A stretch of DNA of 64,000 nucleotides from Paenibacillus terrae (GCF_000943545.1 NZ_JTHP01000014.1:34481-98480); one strand, 5' to 3'. Positions 1-8,655 are shown, counted from the stretch's first letter. The notes: generated from the sequence alone by a model not told the origin. Made by a program: numbers and translations.

Positions 1-29
1 TAATATTGCCCTAAGAAAAAATTTTATGC

Positions 30-191
30 TTATACTGTTGTATCTGTCCACTCATTCATGCCACCGATCATATTAACCGCATTAAAGCCTTTTTCGCCAG
101 GTAATTCACATGCCAGCCCGCTGCGGTTTCCGCCTCTGCATACCATAATCGTTTCTTGCTTTGGATCAAGCTCGTGTTGTCTTTCCAGCAA
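30..191 (-). pseudogene. Rhodanese remnant, N-terminal half missing
   Basis: The frame encodes the C-terminal half of a single-domain rhodanese, with the active-site loop CRGGNRS and the family's usual ending (GGMNEW). A full-length copy is about 100 residues and begins with a DVRE strand; here only 53 codons remain, opening with TTG. An AAGGAGG ribosome site sits 9 nt before that TTG and 15 nt after the stop of cstR, so the gene was probably the last of the sulfur operon and lost its first ~45 codons by a deletion next to its own ribosome site. The cysteine survives, but half of the fold, including the conserved aspartate strand, is absent, so activity is unlikely. A very short functional protein is possible but not expected. 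Confidence 0.75.
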
Positions 192-205
192 CGAAAATGA
201 CCTCC

Positions 206-472
206 TTAACGGCTTTTTACGAGAAGCTGAATCGCTTCCTTAACAAGTTTATCTGTATCTCCACCAGCTTCTTGCTCTTCCAATATACAACGTTGCAGAT
301 TCTCTGCCACGATTTGGGCAATAGCTTTATCTGATGCGTTGCGTACGGCAGATAACTGGCTTACTACGTCCTTGCAGGACTGTCCTTCATCCATTAAACG
401 AAGTACCCCACGCACCTGACCCTCAATTCTTCTCAGGCGCGTTTTCAGTTCATCACTATAATTGTAATCCAT
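206..472 (-). CDS. cstR: CstR/CsoR-family persulfide-sensing repressor
   Basis: An 88-residue all-helical DUF156 repressor. The fingerprint RRIEGQVRGVLR is present. Of the three copper ligands of CsoR (Cys-His-Cys) only the cysteines remain (C33, C62); the His position is Asn58, which is the pattern of CstR proteins that sense reactive sulfur instead of copper. The start is set by AAAGGAG 10 nt upstream of ATG; the frame stays open upstream to about 508 but without a ribosome site. It follows the DsrE gene and precedes the rhodanese remnant. A degenerate CstR-type operator lies next to a -10 box upstream (503-524), so it is probably autoregulated. Confidence 0.88.
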   Translation of the reverse strand: MDYNYSDELKTRLRRIEGQVRGVLRLMDEGQSCKDVVSQLSAVRNASDKAIAQIVAENLQRCILEEQEAGGDTDKLVKEAIQLLVKSR

Positions 473-502
473 AAGGTATAGACTCCTTTTTGATTTAATC
501 AT

Positions 503-524
503 ATACATGTATAGGTATATTATA
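503..524 (-). promoter_or_regulatory. Candidate cstR promoter with degenerate CstR operator
   Basis: On the minus strand a TATAAT box (519-524) is followed at once by a 16-bp sequence (503-518) that matches 12 of 16 positions of the near-perfect operator at 3331-3346. The geometry (-10 box, then operator over the start site) is the same at both promoters. No good -35 box is seen. Confidence 0.5.
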
Positions 525-548
525 AACCAAAAAAATAATTAGGACACC

Positions 549-1037
549 CTAAATGAATAGATTTACCTTGCCCTGCGAAGCATCCCCCAGGTAGGCAGCT
601 ACTCCGGCATATTCCAAACCGTCCATCATCTCTTCCTGTTGCAGTCCTAGCAGATCCATGGTCATGGTACAGGCCACCAGCTTGATCCCCTGTTCTTGCG
701 CCAGCTCGATAAGCTGCGGAAGGGAAAGCGCATTATGCTTTTTCATGACATGCTTGATCATCTGCGGGCCGAGTCCTGCAAAATTCATTTTGGACAATGC
801 AAGCTTTTGGGGTCCACGCGGCATCATCCAGCCAAAGGCTTTTTCGAGTACCCCCTTATTCGTGCGTACGAGTTCCTCCTTACGCAGCGTGTTTAGCCCC
901 CAAAACGTGAAGAAGATGGTCACTTCATGGTCGTAAGCTGCCGCACCATTCGCGATAATAAATGCAGCGATAGCCTTATCCAGCTCCCCGCTGAATAATA
1001 CGATGGTAGTTTTTTGCTGAGTATGTTCCTGATTCAT
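549..1037 (-). CDS. DsrE/DsrF-like sulfurtransferase (YrkE/DsrE2 type)
   Basis: The 162-residue protein begins with the DsrE beta-strand (TTIVLFSGELDKAIAAFIIA) and contains the FFTFWGLNTLRK segment typical of the DsrE2 / YrkE subgroup. One cysteine in the late strand LVACTMTMDLLG is the likely persulfide carrier. Proteins of this family relay sulfane sulfur between rhodanese, TusA and downstream enzymes in the cytoplasm. The start has AAAAAGGAG nearby. It lies between the exporter and cstR in one minus-strand operon, a setting that supports a role in persulfide handling. Function is from family and context; the protein appears intact. Confidence 0.85.
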   Translation of the reverse strand: MNQEHTQQKTTIVLFSGELDKAIAAFIIANGAAAYDHEVTIFFTFWGLNTLRKEELVRTNKGVLEKAFGWMMPRGPQKLALSKMNFAGLGPQMIKHVMKKHNALSLPQLIELAQEQGIKLVACTMTMDLLGLQQEEMMDGLEYAGVAAYLGDASQGKVNLFI

Positions 1038-1071
1038 CCTGTAAGCTCCTTTTTCACTACAACTTTCTTAT

Positions 1072-1770
1072 TTAAACTCCTAAAATGGAACTCCAAATTT
1101 TAATGGCAGTAAGAAGGATCAATACCACTAAACTGTATCGCAAAATAACTGGATTGATTTTCGCACTCCATTTGGATCCCAGAGGTGCGCCGATCAAACT
1201 CCCCAATACCGTAAAAGCAGTTACGATAATCGGAATATGGCCCGTTGATATTTTGCCAATCACACCGCCAATGGCCGAAATGAACACAATAGCAAGTGAG
1301 GATGCAATGGTCGTTCGGGTAGGAATCTTGAGCACGGTTAACATAATGGGAATTAAAATGAATGCCCCTCCTGCACCTACGACGCCTGATATGATACCGA
1401 CCAAAAAGGCAGACCCCACCGCGATCCATTTGTTAAACGTAATTTCGCTTGTGGATTGTTCGTGTTTCCCTTTATTTGAAATAAGCAGCATAATGCTTGT
1501 GCCCATATACAAGACAAGTCCCTTATGCACAAGGGAAGGCTCGGCTTTTCTACTGCGAAAGGCTAATACTCCCGCTAATGAAGCAAAGAAGACCTGAAAC
1601 ATGCTAATCGTGGACACTTCTTGCGCTGAAAAATGCGCTACGCCCAAGCCAGCCGGGACAAAAAGCAATAACGGATAATTGATAATGGCTCCGCCTATAC
1701 CCAGCAAACCGGAAAAGAATGATCCGATCAGACCCAGAAGCACCATAATTCCATACAGAAGAATATCCAT
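1072..1770 (-). CDS. TauE/SafE-family sulfite or sulfur-anion exporter
   Basis: About 232 residues with some seven hydrophobic segments and the repeated Gly-rich motif of TauE/SafE permeases (FFSGLLGIGGAIINYPLLL near the N-terminus, GIISGVVGAGGAFILIPIML in the second half). In cst-type operons such a protein exports sulfite or thiosulfate made from persulfide. The upstream gene ends only 12 nt before it, so it is translated from the same message; GTG then ATG occur in tandem and ATG is taken as start, with a weak ribosome site. It looks intact, unlike the gene before it. Confidence 0.85.
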   Translation of the reverse strand: MDILLYGIMVLLGLIGSFFSGLLGIGGAIINYPLLLFVPAGLGVAHFSAQEVSTISMFQVFFASLAGVLAFRSRKAEPSLVHKGLVLYMGTSIMLLISNKGKHEQSTSEITFNKWIAVGSAFLVGIISGVVGAGGAFILIPIMLTVLKIPTRTTIASSLAIVFISAIGGVIGKISTGHIPIIVTAFTVLGSLIGAPLGSKWSAKINPVILRYSLVVLILLTAIKIWSSILGV

Positions 1771-1782
1771 CACGCACCCACT

Positions 1783-2687
1783 TTAGTTGTCATGTACGGC
1801 ACAGCGGTTAGGTCCCATTTCCATGTCTCGCTGTTCTTCTTCCGTAGGTGTTATTTTTCCCATGTTGGTCTGCCGAATTTCTTGATAGGCGTTAGGGTGC
1901 TCTGGTAAGTTAGCAGTTACTCTATTTCTGAATCCAGTCTCACTTTGCAGGTTTAAACCCGGATTCATCTGGTAAGGCTCTGCTAATCGTGCGTGAACGT
2001 TACCGCCTTCACCCAGCTCCGTGATGCTGCCAAAATGCGCAGGAAGTACGATCAAATCTTCCGGCAAATCCTTGTAACGGGTATAAAGTGTGGTGTGCAG
2101 GTCGCCAACCCAATCCTCTGCTTTCTCCGCCAAATCTGGACGGCCAATGGATTGAATGAATAAAATGTCTCCGGTCAGCAGATATTGCTGATCCACAATG
2201 AGGGATGTGCTGCCGATGGTGTGACCAGGAGAGTAAATCGGCTGGATGTTAATCGTTGTATTACCAACCGTAATGGCATGACCATCTTCCAGCTTGGCAT
2301 AATCAAAGGTCAGCTCTTCAGCGTCTTTGGATGGCAGCCAATAGGTTGCCCCTACGCTCTCCGCCAGCTTTTCATCCCTCCTTGAAGGTAAAATAGTTGG
2401 GTCCGCCCAGCTGCAACCAACTGTTCCGCGACAAATATAGAAGACCCTTCCTTGGCGCAGATGACTAACACGGGTTCGTTATCGGGAATTTGCTCCAGTA
2501 CATGGCCAACGCCATCCAGCAAATCGAAATACGGAAGGTTGATAATCTCAATCTGTTCGCCTTCCACCTTCCAATTGTTAAAATCACTCTCGTTACGGAC
2601 ATCTACAATAAAGAGACGTTCTTGGTTTAAAATGATTTTAGTCAATTCCTGCGCTGTCATGACGTTGATTCCTGTTGTCGAAGTCAT
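1783..2687 (-). pseudogene. yrkH: YrkH-like rhodanese / metallo-beta-lactamase protein with internal deletion
   Basis: Two overlapping frames make up one broken gene. The first (2687-2352) is a complete rhodanese domain ending GGMKSWRRA. The second (from about 2376 to 1783, entered without a start) is the C-terminal part of a metallo-beta-lactamase fold: [45 protein letters not shown] and the family ending GPNRC. In intact relatives about 95 residues containing the HxHxDH iron site lie between GGMKxW and the ATYWLP segment; they are missing, and the two halves are out of frame. The join lies in GGATGAAAAGCTGG, which could have been read in either flank, so a short-repeat deletion is likely. 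A persulfide dioxygenase without HxHxDH would be dead; the rhodanese part could still be made, and internal starts near 2196 would give only an inactive fragment. Confidence 0.8.
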
Positions 2688-3271
2688 ATGGTTTCGCTCC
2701 CCTCAGTTGCACCTGTCCATGCGGATATGCCTAAAAGCACATTTTTGACGTTTTGGGCGCCTTTGGCTGCTAATTGCTGGCAGGCCAGATCACTACGGAT
2801 TCCGGTACGGCAAATCACTACGATCTCTTCATCTACATTTAGCTCACCGAGTCTGCTTTCCAGTTCTCCGAGAGGAATGGATTTTGAGCCAGGGATACGT
2901 TTGAAAGCAAATTCCGCGGGTTCACGGACATCCAGCAACGTTATTTTCTCGTTTGCGGATAGTTTCGTCTGCAAATCTTCGTGGCTTATCGTCCATGGAA
3001 AGGTCTGTTCTTCCTTCGTTTCATCGGGATTGGATTTACGTAAATAATGCTGCATCACATCTCCCGATTGAAGAGTGCCTAAATATTGATGTCTGGTGTT
3101 TTGGGCCCAGCTCTGTAAATCGGCTAATGAGCCTTTGTCCGTGGCTTGAATTTCAATAACCTGCCCGGTATTGAGCTCATTCATGGCTTTTTTCGTTTTG
3201 ACAATGGGCATGGGGCAAGCAAGTCCTTTGCAATCCAGAATTTGATCTGCTTGGATGTTAGTTGATGACAT
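2684..3271 (-). CDS. yrkF: TusA-rhodanese fusion sulfurtransferase (YrkF type)
   Basis: A 195-residue two-domain protein. Residues 10-78 are a TusA sulfur carrier with the CPMP motif (LDCKGLACPMPIVKTKKAM, carrier Cys19). Residues 95-185 are a rhodanese with DVREPAEFAFKRIPGS and the active loop CRTGIRS. Such fusions take sulfane sulfur onto the rhodanese cysteine and pass it to the TusA cysteine. It is the first gene of the sulfur operon, starts with a good GGAGG site, and overlaps the next gene by ATGA, so the two are coupled. A persulfide-responsive promoter/operator lies about 60-100 nt upstream. Confidence 0.9.
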   Translation of the reverse strand: MSSTNIQADQILDCKGLACPMPIVKTKKAMNELNTGQVIEIQATDKGSLADLQSWAQNTRHQYLGTLQSGDVMQHYLRKSNPDETKEEQTFPWTISHEDLQTKLSANEKITLLDVREPAEFAFKRIPGSKSIPLGELESRLGELNVDEEIVVICRTGIRSDLACQQLAAKGAQNVKNVLLGISAWTGATEGSETI

Positions 3272-3330
3272 TGTACATACCTCCGCTTATTTTTTTGAGG
3301 GGAATGTAATCTAAAATTTTCATTATACAT

Positions 3331-3376
3331 ATACCCCTATGGGTATTAGGATAGCGAAGCGTACGCTCCTTGTCAA
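3331..3376 (-). promoter_or_regulatory. Promoter of the sulfur operon with CstR operator
   Basis: On the minus strand TTGACA (3371-3376) and TATCCT (3348-3353) are separated by exactly 17 nt. Directly downstream lies the inverted repeat ATACCCCTATGGGTAT (3331-3346), which has the C-tract/G-tract form of CstR and CsoR operators and would cover the transcription start. This fits repression by the CstR-like protein encoded at the other end of the operon. Confidence 0.82.
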
Positions 3377-3443
3377 CCTAATTTAGCAGTTGGTATTCAC
3401 AGGTGCACGAATGAGTACACTTGATATAGCCTCATCATAGATA

Positions 3444-4206
3444 TTATTGACGTTTTTTCAATGCGAGTATTGTATCCGTTATGCCTTTTTCAAAAGGGGT
3501 CTTGGGTATAGGGCCTACAACACGCTCGTATTTGCTACCATCCAGCACAACAGGTGTTTGGGTCAGATATAGCATCTCTACGATTTCACGAATCACGGGA
3601 TCAAATAATCCGATCAGACGAAGTGCGGTTTTTCGCAGTGGAAAGACGGGTTTAGTTTTACCACTTGCTTTTTGGGCAATCTGAACAAGCTTTTTGCCGG
3701 AAATCACATCTGCTCCCGGTATGTTCCAATTTTGACCGTATGCTTCTTCCCGGCTGGCTAATTCCACGATCATTACTGCCGCATCTGGCAGATACACATA
3801 TTCGCGTGGGACATTTAATCCTCCTATGAAAATAGCCGGTTTTCCAGCAGCCACAGCCTCCATCGTTAATCCTAAATAAGAGGACTTGTTGGCGGTAGGT
3901 CCGTAATAATCAGGCAATCTTGTAATCATAGGCTGTGCATGATCCCAGCGGGAACTGAATATAAGCTTTTCAAATTCCAGCTTGACTTTTCCCTTGAGGG
4001 TTAACCGCAGCACTAACCTGATGCGGATCGAATACATCGCCTTTATAAACAGACAGATGCTTTGGCTGACCTAATGACACTTGTAATTGCTGGAGCTTGT
4101 TGGAAGAACGTCCGAACGCGATGGTTTCAATGCCTCTGTTGAGAAGTTCTTGTAGAATTGCCGACCCAGTTCCTCCGGTTGCACCTAATACGATTGTTTT
4201 TTTCAT
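3444..4206 (-). pseudogene. NAD(P)-binding SDR / NmrA-like epimerase, internal deletion
   Basis: The N-terminal frame (4206 to about 3985) holds the nucleotide-binding start KKTIVLGATGGTGSAIL and runs to DVFDPHQVSAAVNP. The C-terminal frame (about 4000 to 3444) begins near KGKVKLEFEKLIFSSRWDHA and includes RLPDYYGP and the PREYVYLPDAA and YGQNWNIPGA segments of this family. In relatives about 55 residues, containing the active-site YxxxK region, lie between the two parts; here they are missing and the halves are out of frame. The ATG at 4206 is placed by AAGGAG 8 nt upstream. The gene follows two TetR-type operators and was presumably the target of the repressor gene next to it. Confidence 0.82.
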
Positions 4207-4235
4207 TGTGAACACTCCTTAAATAGAATTATAAT

Positions 4236-4293
4236 TTAGTGACTAATCAATAACAGAATGTGATGAAATAATAGTTAGTGATTGATCAATTAC
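4236..4293. promoter_or_regulatory. Two TetR operator half/whole sites upstream of the SDR gene
   Basis: TTAGTGACTAATCAATAAC (4236-4254) and TTAGTGATTGATCAATTAC (4275-4293) are near copies of the palindrome upstream of the TetR gene at 4878-4899. Their place directly upstream of the SDR start suggests that the neighbouring TetR protein represses it. Confidence 0.72.
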
Positions 4294-4314
4294 CTGACAT
4301 TAAAATAAACGAGG

Positions 4315-4842
4315 TTAATCGTTTATTTTCATCAGCTCCGGCAGATCCAGCGACATTGAGATATTACAAAGCATGCCTCTGGCCAGAAAAAGCATCGTTC
4401 TTTCCAATGCCTGTTCAATACCTGCCTGGCGGAAGGCATCATATACCGCCGCATGAATTTCACGAAATCCCTGCTGCATCACGTTCACAACCACGTCCTC
4501 GTGGATTGTCTGCGCCTGCATTTGCAAAAGAATCTCATTGCGGTATTCCACCATAATTTGCGAATATGCTGCAATAAGCTCCTGCTCTAGCCGTTCAGAC
4601 GAAACCGAATGAATAACTCGGTGAAAAGAGTCGATGATGCGTGCAAATGAAACCTTCAGCGCTTCAATCAGCAAAGCTTCCTTGGTAGCGAAAAAACGGA
4701 AAACATACGGCTGAGAAATGTTGGCCCGTTCAGCCACTTTGGCTGTTGTCGCACGATAGTAGCCCATCTCTGCAAATACTTCAATGGCGGCGGATATGAT
4801 TTCTTTTTGGCGATTTATTGATGTTGACGTAGCTTTGGTCAT
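4315..4842 (-). CDS. TetR-family transcriptional repressor
   Basis: A 175-residue regulator with an N-terminal helix-turn-helix (EIISAAIEVFAEMGYYRATT, then AKVAERANISQPYVFRFFAT) and an all-helical ligand domain of usual length. The start has AAGGATGGAG upstream. A 22-bp palindrome lies 36 nt upstream and two copies lie ahead of the downstream SDR gene, so it most likely represses itself and the SDR enzyme. The SDR target is broken while the regulator looks intact. The inducer cannot be told from the sequence. Confidence 0.9.
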   Translation of the reverse strand: MTKATSTSINRQKEIISAAIEVFAEMGYYRATTAKVAERANISQPYVFRFFATKEALLIEALKVSFARIIDSFHRVIHSVSSERLEQELIAAYSQIMVEYRNEILLQMQAQTIHEDVVVNVMQQGFREIHAAVYDAFRQAGIEQALERTMLFLARGMLCNISMSLDLPELMKIND

Positions 4843-4877
4843 GAAATCTCCATCCTTTTGTTCAACACAGATTCAGA

Positions 4878-4899
4878 TTAGTGATTGATCAATTACTAA
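4878..4899. promoter_or_regulatory. TetR operator (autoregulatory)
   Basis: TTAGTGATTGATCAATTACT followed by AA is an almost perfect 22-bp palindrome centred on TGATCA. It repeats upstream of the SDR gene (4236-4293), which ties both sites to the TetR protein encoded between them. Confidence 0.78.
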
Positions 4900-4945
4900 A
4901 TCCAATATAAATGACACTGCACGAAAATGCAATAGTAATCGCTTA

Positions 4946-4986
4946 GAAAAAATAAGTCGCCTCCGGGATGGTTACGGAAGCGACTC
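4946..4986 (-). terminator. Rho-independent terminator of the lipoprotein gene
   Basis: On the minus strand AGTCGCTTCCG and CGGAGGCGACT form an 11-bp stem with one mismatch, followed by TATTTTTT, just downstream of the stop at 5005. Confidence 0.8.
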
Positions 4987-5004
4987 TTTTATTGTGTCTC
5001 AGAT

Positions 5005-5787
5005 TTATGGAGTCATGGAGTTAAAATACAATCTGACATAGTTAACCTTTTGCGTTTTTGTCTGATAGGAGAATACTAAATACTGATCAAGTCCGGAAGC
5101 ATTTTTGATGGTATAACTGGCTTCTGCGGTATAGGGTATGTCTTTGGAGGTATCGTTCCTTTCGGTCGGCTTACCCAGTTCCTTAATGACTTGGTTGATA
5201 ACCAGCTTTTTATAAGATGGATCGGATGATGTAATCTCTGTAACTTTATCGCTTCCATCCAGTACGATATCCGTATGATGCTTGGCGTAGCTCCGCAGAT
5301 GACCGGTAGAGCCTGACTCGGATTTTCCCCACAGCTCGAACAAAAGATCGCTGCCCGTTCCCAAACCAAGACCCTTGGGCAAATTCGGAAGTGTCCCCTG
5401 CTTGGCGGCGCTGAGTATGGTTGCTGGGAAACTGTGTGTGTGATTAGATGGCGCTGCACTGCTGGCAGGTGACTGATGGGCCGAAGATGAGCCTTGCTCA
5501 GATACCTTTCCGGTATCTTTGGAATCTGCCGCACTTGGACTTTGCTGGTCTGTGTCCGAACCTTGCTTGTTCGCATCTGCACTCTTACTATTATCGTCCG
5601 TTTGCTGAACCGAAGAATCGGTAGATGGTGCAACCGCACCTTCCGTAATTGGAGCAGTTGATTTTGCTTCTCCGCTATTGCCGCATCCGGTGATGGCAGC
5701 GAAACTTATAGCCATCAAAGCGATAGCTGTGACTAGCTTATAGGGCAGCTTTTTTGGTTCATGTGGTTGATATGAATGCTTCATCAT
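5005..5787 (-). CDS. YjgB-like (DUF4309) lipoprotein
   Basis: A 260-residue exported protein. Residues ~15-35 form a signal sequence ending in the lipobox ITGC, so it should be a membrane-anchored lipoprotein. Residues ~40-120 are a Ser/Thr/Gln/Asp-rich low-complexity spacer, and the C-terminal ~135 residues are a DUF4309-type domain (FPATILSAAKQGTLPNLP, then GKSESGSTGHLRSYAKH). The start is ATGATG after AAGGAAAGAG; the open frame extends further but without a ribosome site. It has its own terminator and lies alone. The domain has no proven activity that I know of; a role at the cell envelope is an inference. Confidence 0.82.
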   Translation of the reverse strand: MMKHSYQPHEPKKLPYKLVTAIALMAISFAAITGCGNSGEAKSTAPITEGAVAPSTDSSVQQTDDNSKSADANKQGSDTDQQSPSAADSKDTGKVSEQGSSSAHQSPASSAAPSNHTHSFPATILSAAKQGTLPNLPKGLGLGTGSDLLFELWGKSESGSTGHLRSYAKHHTDIVLDGSDKVTEITSSDPSYKKLVINQVIKELGKPTERNDTSKDIPYTAEASYTIKNASGLDQYLVFSYQTKTQKVNYVRLYFNSMTP

Positions 5788-5907
5788 GAGATCACTCTTT
5801 CCTTGTTTCAATGAGGTACAAACCAAGTGTAACCGAACCACATTTCCAGAATACCTCTACTTGTTTCCAACTTGTAAACAAGGAAATTGAAGATCATCCA
5901 ACATACA

Positions 5908-6534
5908 CTATTTGCGATAGTACGATCCTAGCTGTTGTTTAGAAAAAGGATAAGGAGAATTACTATTTTTCAACCATATATTTCCCTTTATGATGAAGAT
6001 ATATACAGCAAAAGCAAAGTAGATTGTCCCCCAGATCCAGTCTGTTAGGGTCGGTGCATTGTACTTCACAATATCATGAATGTACCAGATTCCGACCGGA
6101 ACATGCACGAGTACTGCCGTAAACAAACCAGGATTATATAAGGTTTTTGCTTTTATATTCACAACAATGCCATGCCAGACTACCTGGAAGAAACCCATAA
6201 AAACAGGTGCGAGTCCAAGCCATATCACGTGTGGAAACCATACGGGGAGTAAATAAAACACATAGGCAATCAACACATTAATAATCATGGCTGATTGGGT
6301 GTTTAAGGGATAGCGATCCGGGGTTTCACTTTTAAACATGACGTTGTTAAACAAACCGGCAAAATATCCAGGCCAGCGATACTCCTCAAATTGATGAAAA
6401 AGGATGGCTACAAAGCTCAACCATAAAATTCCTGTTATATCGGAAAAAATGGCTCTGTTCATAAGTAAACCAATACATACGATCACACCGATGATAGCCC
6501 CTGCGTCCTGTCAGTATTTTCTCAGAAGATTCAT
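5908..6534 (-). pseudogene. HXXEE-domain membrane protein with nonsense codon 8
   Basis: From the ATG at 6534 (GGAG 9 nt upstream, 27 nt after the TetR stop) the frame reads seven codons and then TGA (6511-6513), after which the same frame stays open to 5908. The long part is a five- to six-helix membrane protein with the signature FHQFEEYRWPG of the HXXEE family (PF13787). TGA is one base from TGG, and Trp is common at this place in amphipathic N-termini, so this looks like a simple nonsense mutation. Translation could restart at GTG 6486 or ATG 6459 and still give most of the protein, so partial function is possible. It belongs to a TetR-led operon. Confidence 0.68.
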
Positions 6535-6560
6535 AGTATTCACTCCAGTCATTTATTATT

Positions 6561-7157
6561 TCAGCATTTTGTATCATCAAAATATCTATCAAACAACAGG
6601 TTTAATTGTTCCTCGATTGAAGGCACTTCCACAGCCGCTCCGGATTCAAGAATCGGGCTCATCAATGCGGGAAGAAAAATAGCCCCAAATATTTGCAGCA
6701 TCATCGCTAGCAATCGTTCTGGCTGTTGCTCACCTGTAAGCTCCTTGATCGTACTTTGCACTTTGGGGAATCCCATCATGTTTAAAAACCTTCCGTATTC
6801 CTGTTGGGATGTGAAGGGCGTGCTACCCATGACAATGACTCGTGAGAGAAGCTCCGGGTATTGCCGAATGACCTGTAAATAATCAAACAAAAATTGTTTC
6901 AGTCGATCTTGGGGTGGGATCGCTGTATCGTCCAAAATAGAAAAAGTGTGCTGAAAGCCACTTAATATCACTTCAATGGCTTCACTGAGCAGATTTTCCT
7001 TAGAGCCAAAATAATAATTAACTAGAGAAATATTAGTGGTCGACAGGTCGGCAATTTTCCTGATTGTAACCGCCTCGAAACCTTCCTTTTTAATGAATTC
7101 AAGCGCAGCGTGTAATATTTTTTCTTTGGTTTGCTGTTTTTTGTCTACGTGATTCAT
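6561..7157 (-). CDS. TetR-family transcriptional regulator
   Basis: A 198-residue protein with a typical TetR DNA-binding domain (EKILHAALEFIKKEGFEAVT followed by KIADLSTTNISLVNYYFGSK) and a C-terminal all-helical ligand domain. The start follows GAGGAGGAGA. It precedes the HXXEE gene by 27 nt and should be co-transcribed with it. A long AT-rich inverted repeat upstream (7217-7254) is the likely operator. The ligand is unknown. Confidence 0.9.
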   Translation of the reverse strand: MNHVDKKQQTKEKILHAALEFIKKEGFEAVTIRKIADLSTTNISLVNYYFGSKENLLSEAIEVILSGFQHTFSILDDTAIPPQDRLKQFLFDYLQVIRQYPELLSRVIVMGSTPFTSQQEYGRFLNMMGFPKVQSTIKELTGEQQPERLLAMMLQIFGAIFLPALMSPILESGAAVEVPSIEEQLNLLFDRYFDDTKC

Positions 7158-7216
7158 ACTTCTCCTCCTCTTACCTGGTCCAATCGGAGCGGATTGAATA
7201 GACCAGAATTCTATAA

Positions 7217-7254
7217 GTTAAACATAATTTAAAACAATGTTTAAATTTATGTTT
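7217..7254. promoter_or_regulatory. Inverted-repeat operator upstream of TetR gene
   Basis: AAACATAA...GTTT and the matching AAAC...TTATGTTT arms form an imperfect palindrome of about 38 bp, 60 nt upstream of the start of the TetR gene. This is the usual place and form of a TetR operator; the exact site is not proven. Confidence 0.55.
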
Positions 7255-7320
7255 GAACTTAGTTTAGCACTTTGTATTTCGTAATACAAGTGCAGTTTGA
7301 TATTGATATTTAGGATATAC

Positions 7321-7354
7321 AAAAAACCGCAAACGAATAAGATCGCTTGCGGGT
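7321..7354 (-). terminator. Terminator of the aminopeptidase gene
   Basis: On the minus strand CCGCAAGCGA and TCGTTTGCGG form a stem (one mismatch) followed by TTTTTT, 30 nt after the stop codon at 7383. Confidence 0.8.
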
Positions 7355-7382
7355 TGTTATAAATTGAGACTATGAAAAGGTT

Positions 7383-8615
7383 TTAAATCGCCCAGTTTCC
7401 TTTGCGGAACACAGCCTCTGTACTTCCGTCCTGCAGCTCGCCGTCAATATCCAGCTCAGCGGAGCCGATCATAAAGTCAACATGGGTCAGGCTGACATTG
7501 GCACCGTTCTGGAGCAGCTCTTCCCGGTTCATTTGTGTTCCTTTTTCGAGGTTAAACGGATACGCACTACCGAGCGCCAAGTGACAGGAGGCATTTTCAT
7601 CAATCCCTGTATTGTAAAAGATGCGATTGAGATTGGAAATCGGTGAATCGTGCGGCACCAGCGCGACTTCACCCAAATAGCTGGCCCCTTCATCCGTAGC
7701 CAACAAATTCGTCAAATGTTGCTCGCCGGATTCCGCTGTATACTTGGTGACTTTGCCATCCTTAAAGGTAAATGTAATGCGATCGACCAGTTGTCCATTC
7801 AAATTGAGTGGCATGGTGCTGGTGACATAACCATTTACACCTGTACGTTTAGGCATTGTGAAAACTTCTTCTGTCGGCATATTCGCCACAAAGTAGTCTC
7901 CACGCTCGTTTTCACCACCACCGCTGCGCCAAATATGTCCGTCGGCCAGTTCGATTTTTAAATCTGTTCCGGGCGCGCGGTAGTGCAGGCTTTTATACTT
8001 TTTATGATTCAGCTTGTCTTGCAGCTGTTCGAGGTTTTTCAGATGATTCTGCCAATTCTGAACGGGATCGGAGCCATCCACACGGTTCATTTGGAAAATC
8101 GTTTCCCACATGACACGAATACGGTCCTCTTCCGCCACATCAGCAAACACTTTATCCGCCCAAGCCTTCGTGGGTGCTTTGATCAGACACCAGCTGATTT
8201 TATGATTTCGGGTATATTGGGAAAAGCCTTCTCTCGCCGTTACCGCCGCCTTCGTTGCACGCGATACTTTTTGCGGATCAATGCCTTGATACAGATCCGG
8301 GTTCGGCACCTTGATTGTTAGCGTGGCTCCACCCTCCTCGGCGAGTTTTTCCAGCATTTCTGCCTTCCAGGCCGGGTAGTAATCAAAGCTGGCTTCATCA
8401 CCATGCTCAAAACGGCTGCGCGTAATCTGATCGTCCTCGAACTCCACCTGCACATATTTGGCTCCTGCTTCATAGGCTTTGTTAACAATCAACCGCGTAA
8501 ATTCCACGGTTTCCAGTGGTGCAGTGACCAAAAACACCTGTCCGTGCTGGATGTTGACACCTACTTTTACGACCAGTTCTGCATATTGCTCCAGCAATGC
8601 TTCAAATGAACTCAT
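7383..8615 (-). CDS. ampS: M29-family metal-dependent aminopeptidase (AmpS/AmpT type)
   Basis: A 410-residue cytoplasmic exopeptidase of the thermophilic aminopeptidase family M29. The length is typical. The C-terminal half holds the metal-site segments FTMPKRTGVNGYVTST, GASYLGEVALVPHDSPI, YNTGIDENASCHLALGSAYP and THVDFMIGSAELDIDG, which supply the Glu/His/Asp ligands of the two-metal centre. The start follows AGGAGCG. It stands as a single gene between a TetR operon and an acyl-CoA synthetase and has its own terminator. Confidence 0.93.
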   Translation of the reverse strand: MSSFEALLEQYAELVVKVGVNIQHGQVFLVTAPLETVEFTRLIVNKAYEAGAKYVQVEFEDDQITRSRFEHGDEASFDYYPAWKAEMLEKLAEEGGATLTIKVPNPDLYQGIDPQKVSRATKAAVTAREGFSQYTRNHKISWCLIKAPTKAWADKVFADVAEEDRIRVMWETIFQMNRVDGSDPVQNWQNHLKNLEQLQDKLNHKKYKSLHYRAPGTDLKIELADGHIWRSGGGENERGDYFVANMPTEEVFTMPKRTGVNGYVTSTMPLNLNGQLVDRITFTFKDGKVTKYTAESGEQHLTNLLATDEGASYLGEVALVPHDSPISNLNRIFYNTGIDENASCHLALGSAYPFNLEKGTQMNREELLQNGANVSLTHVDFMIGSAELDIDGELQDGSTEAVFRKGNWAI

Positions 8616-8655
8616 TTTCCCACGCTCCTGTTCCGCATTTCATGATATTTACAAT

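Noticed and set aside
6511..6513. TGA in the HXXEE gene as a recoded (Trp or Sec) codon
   Set aside because: Other genes here use TGA as stop, and no selenocysteine-type hairpin is seen; a nonsense mutation is simpler.
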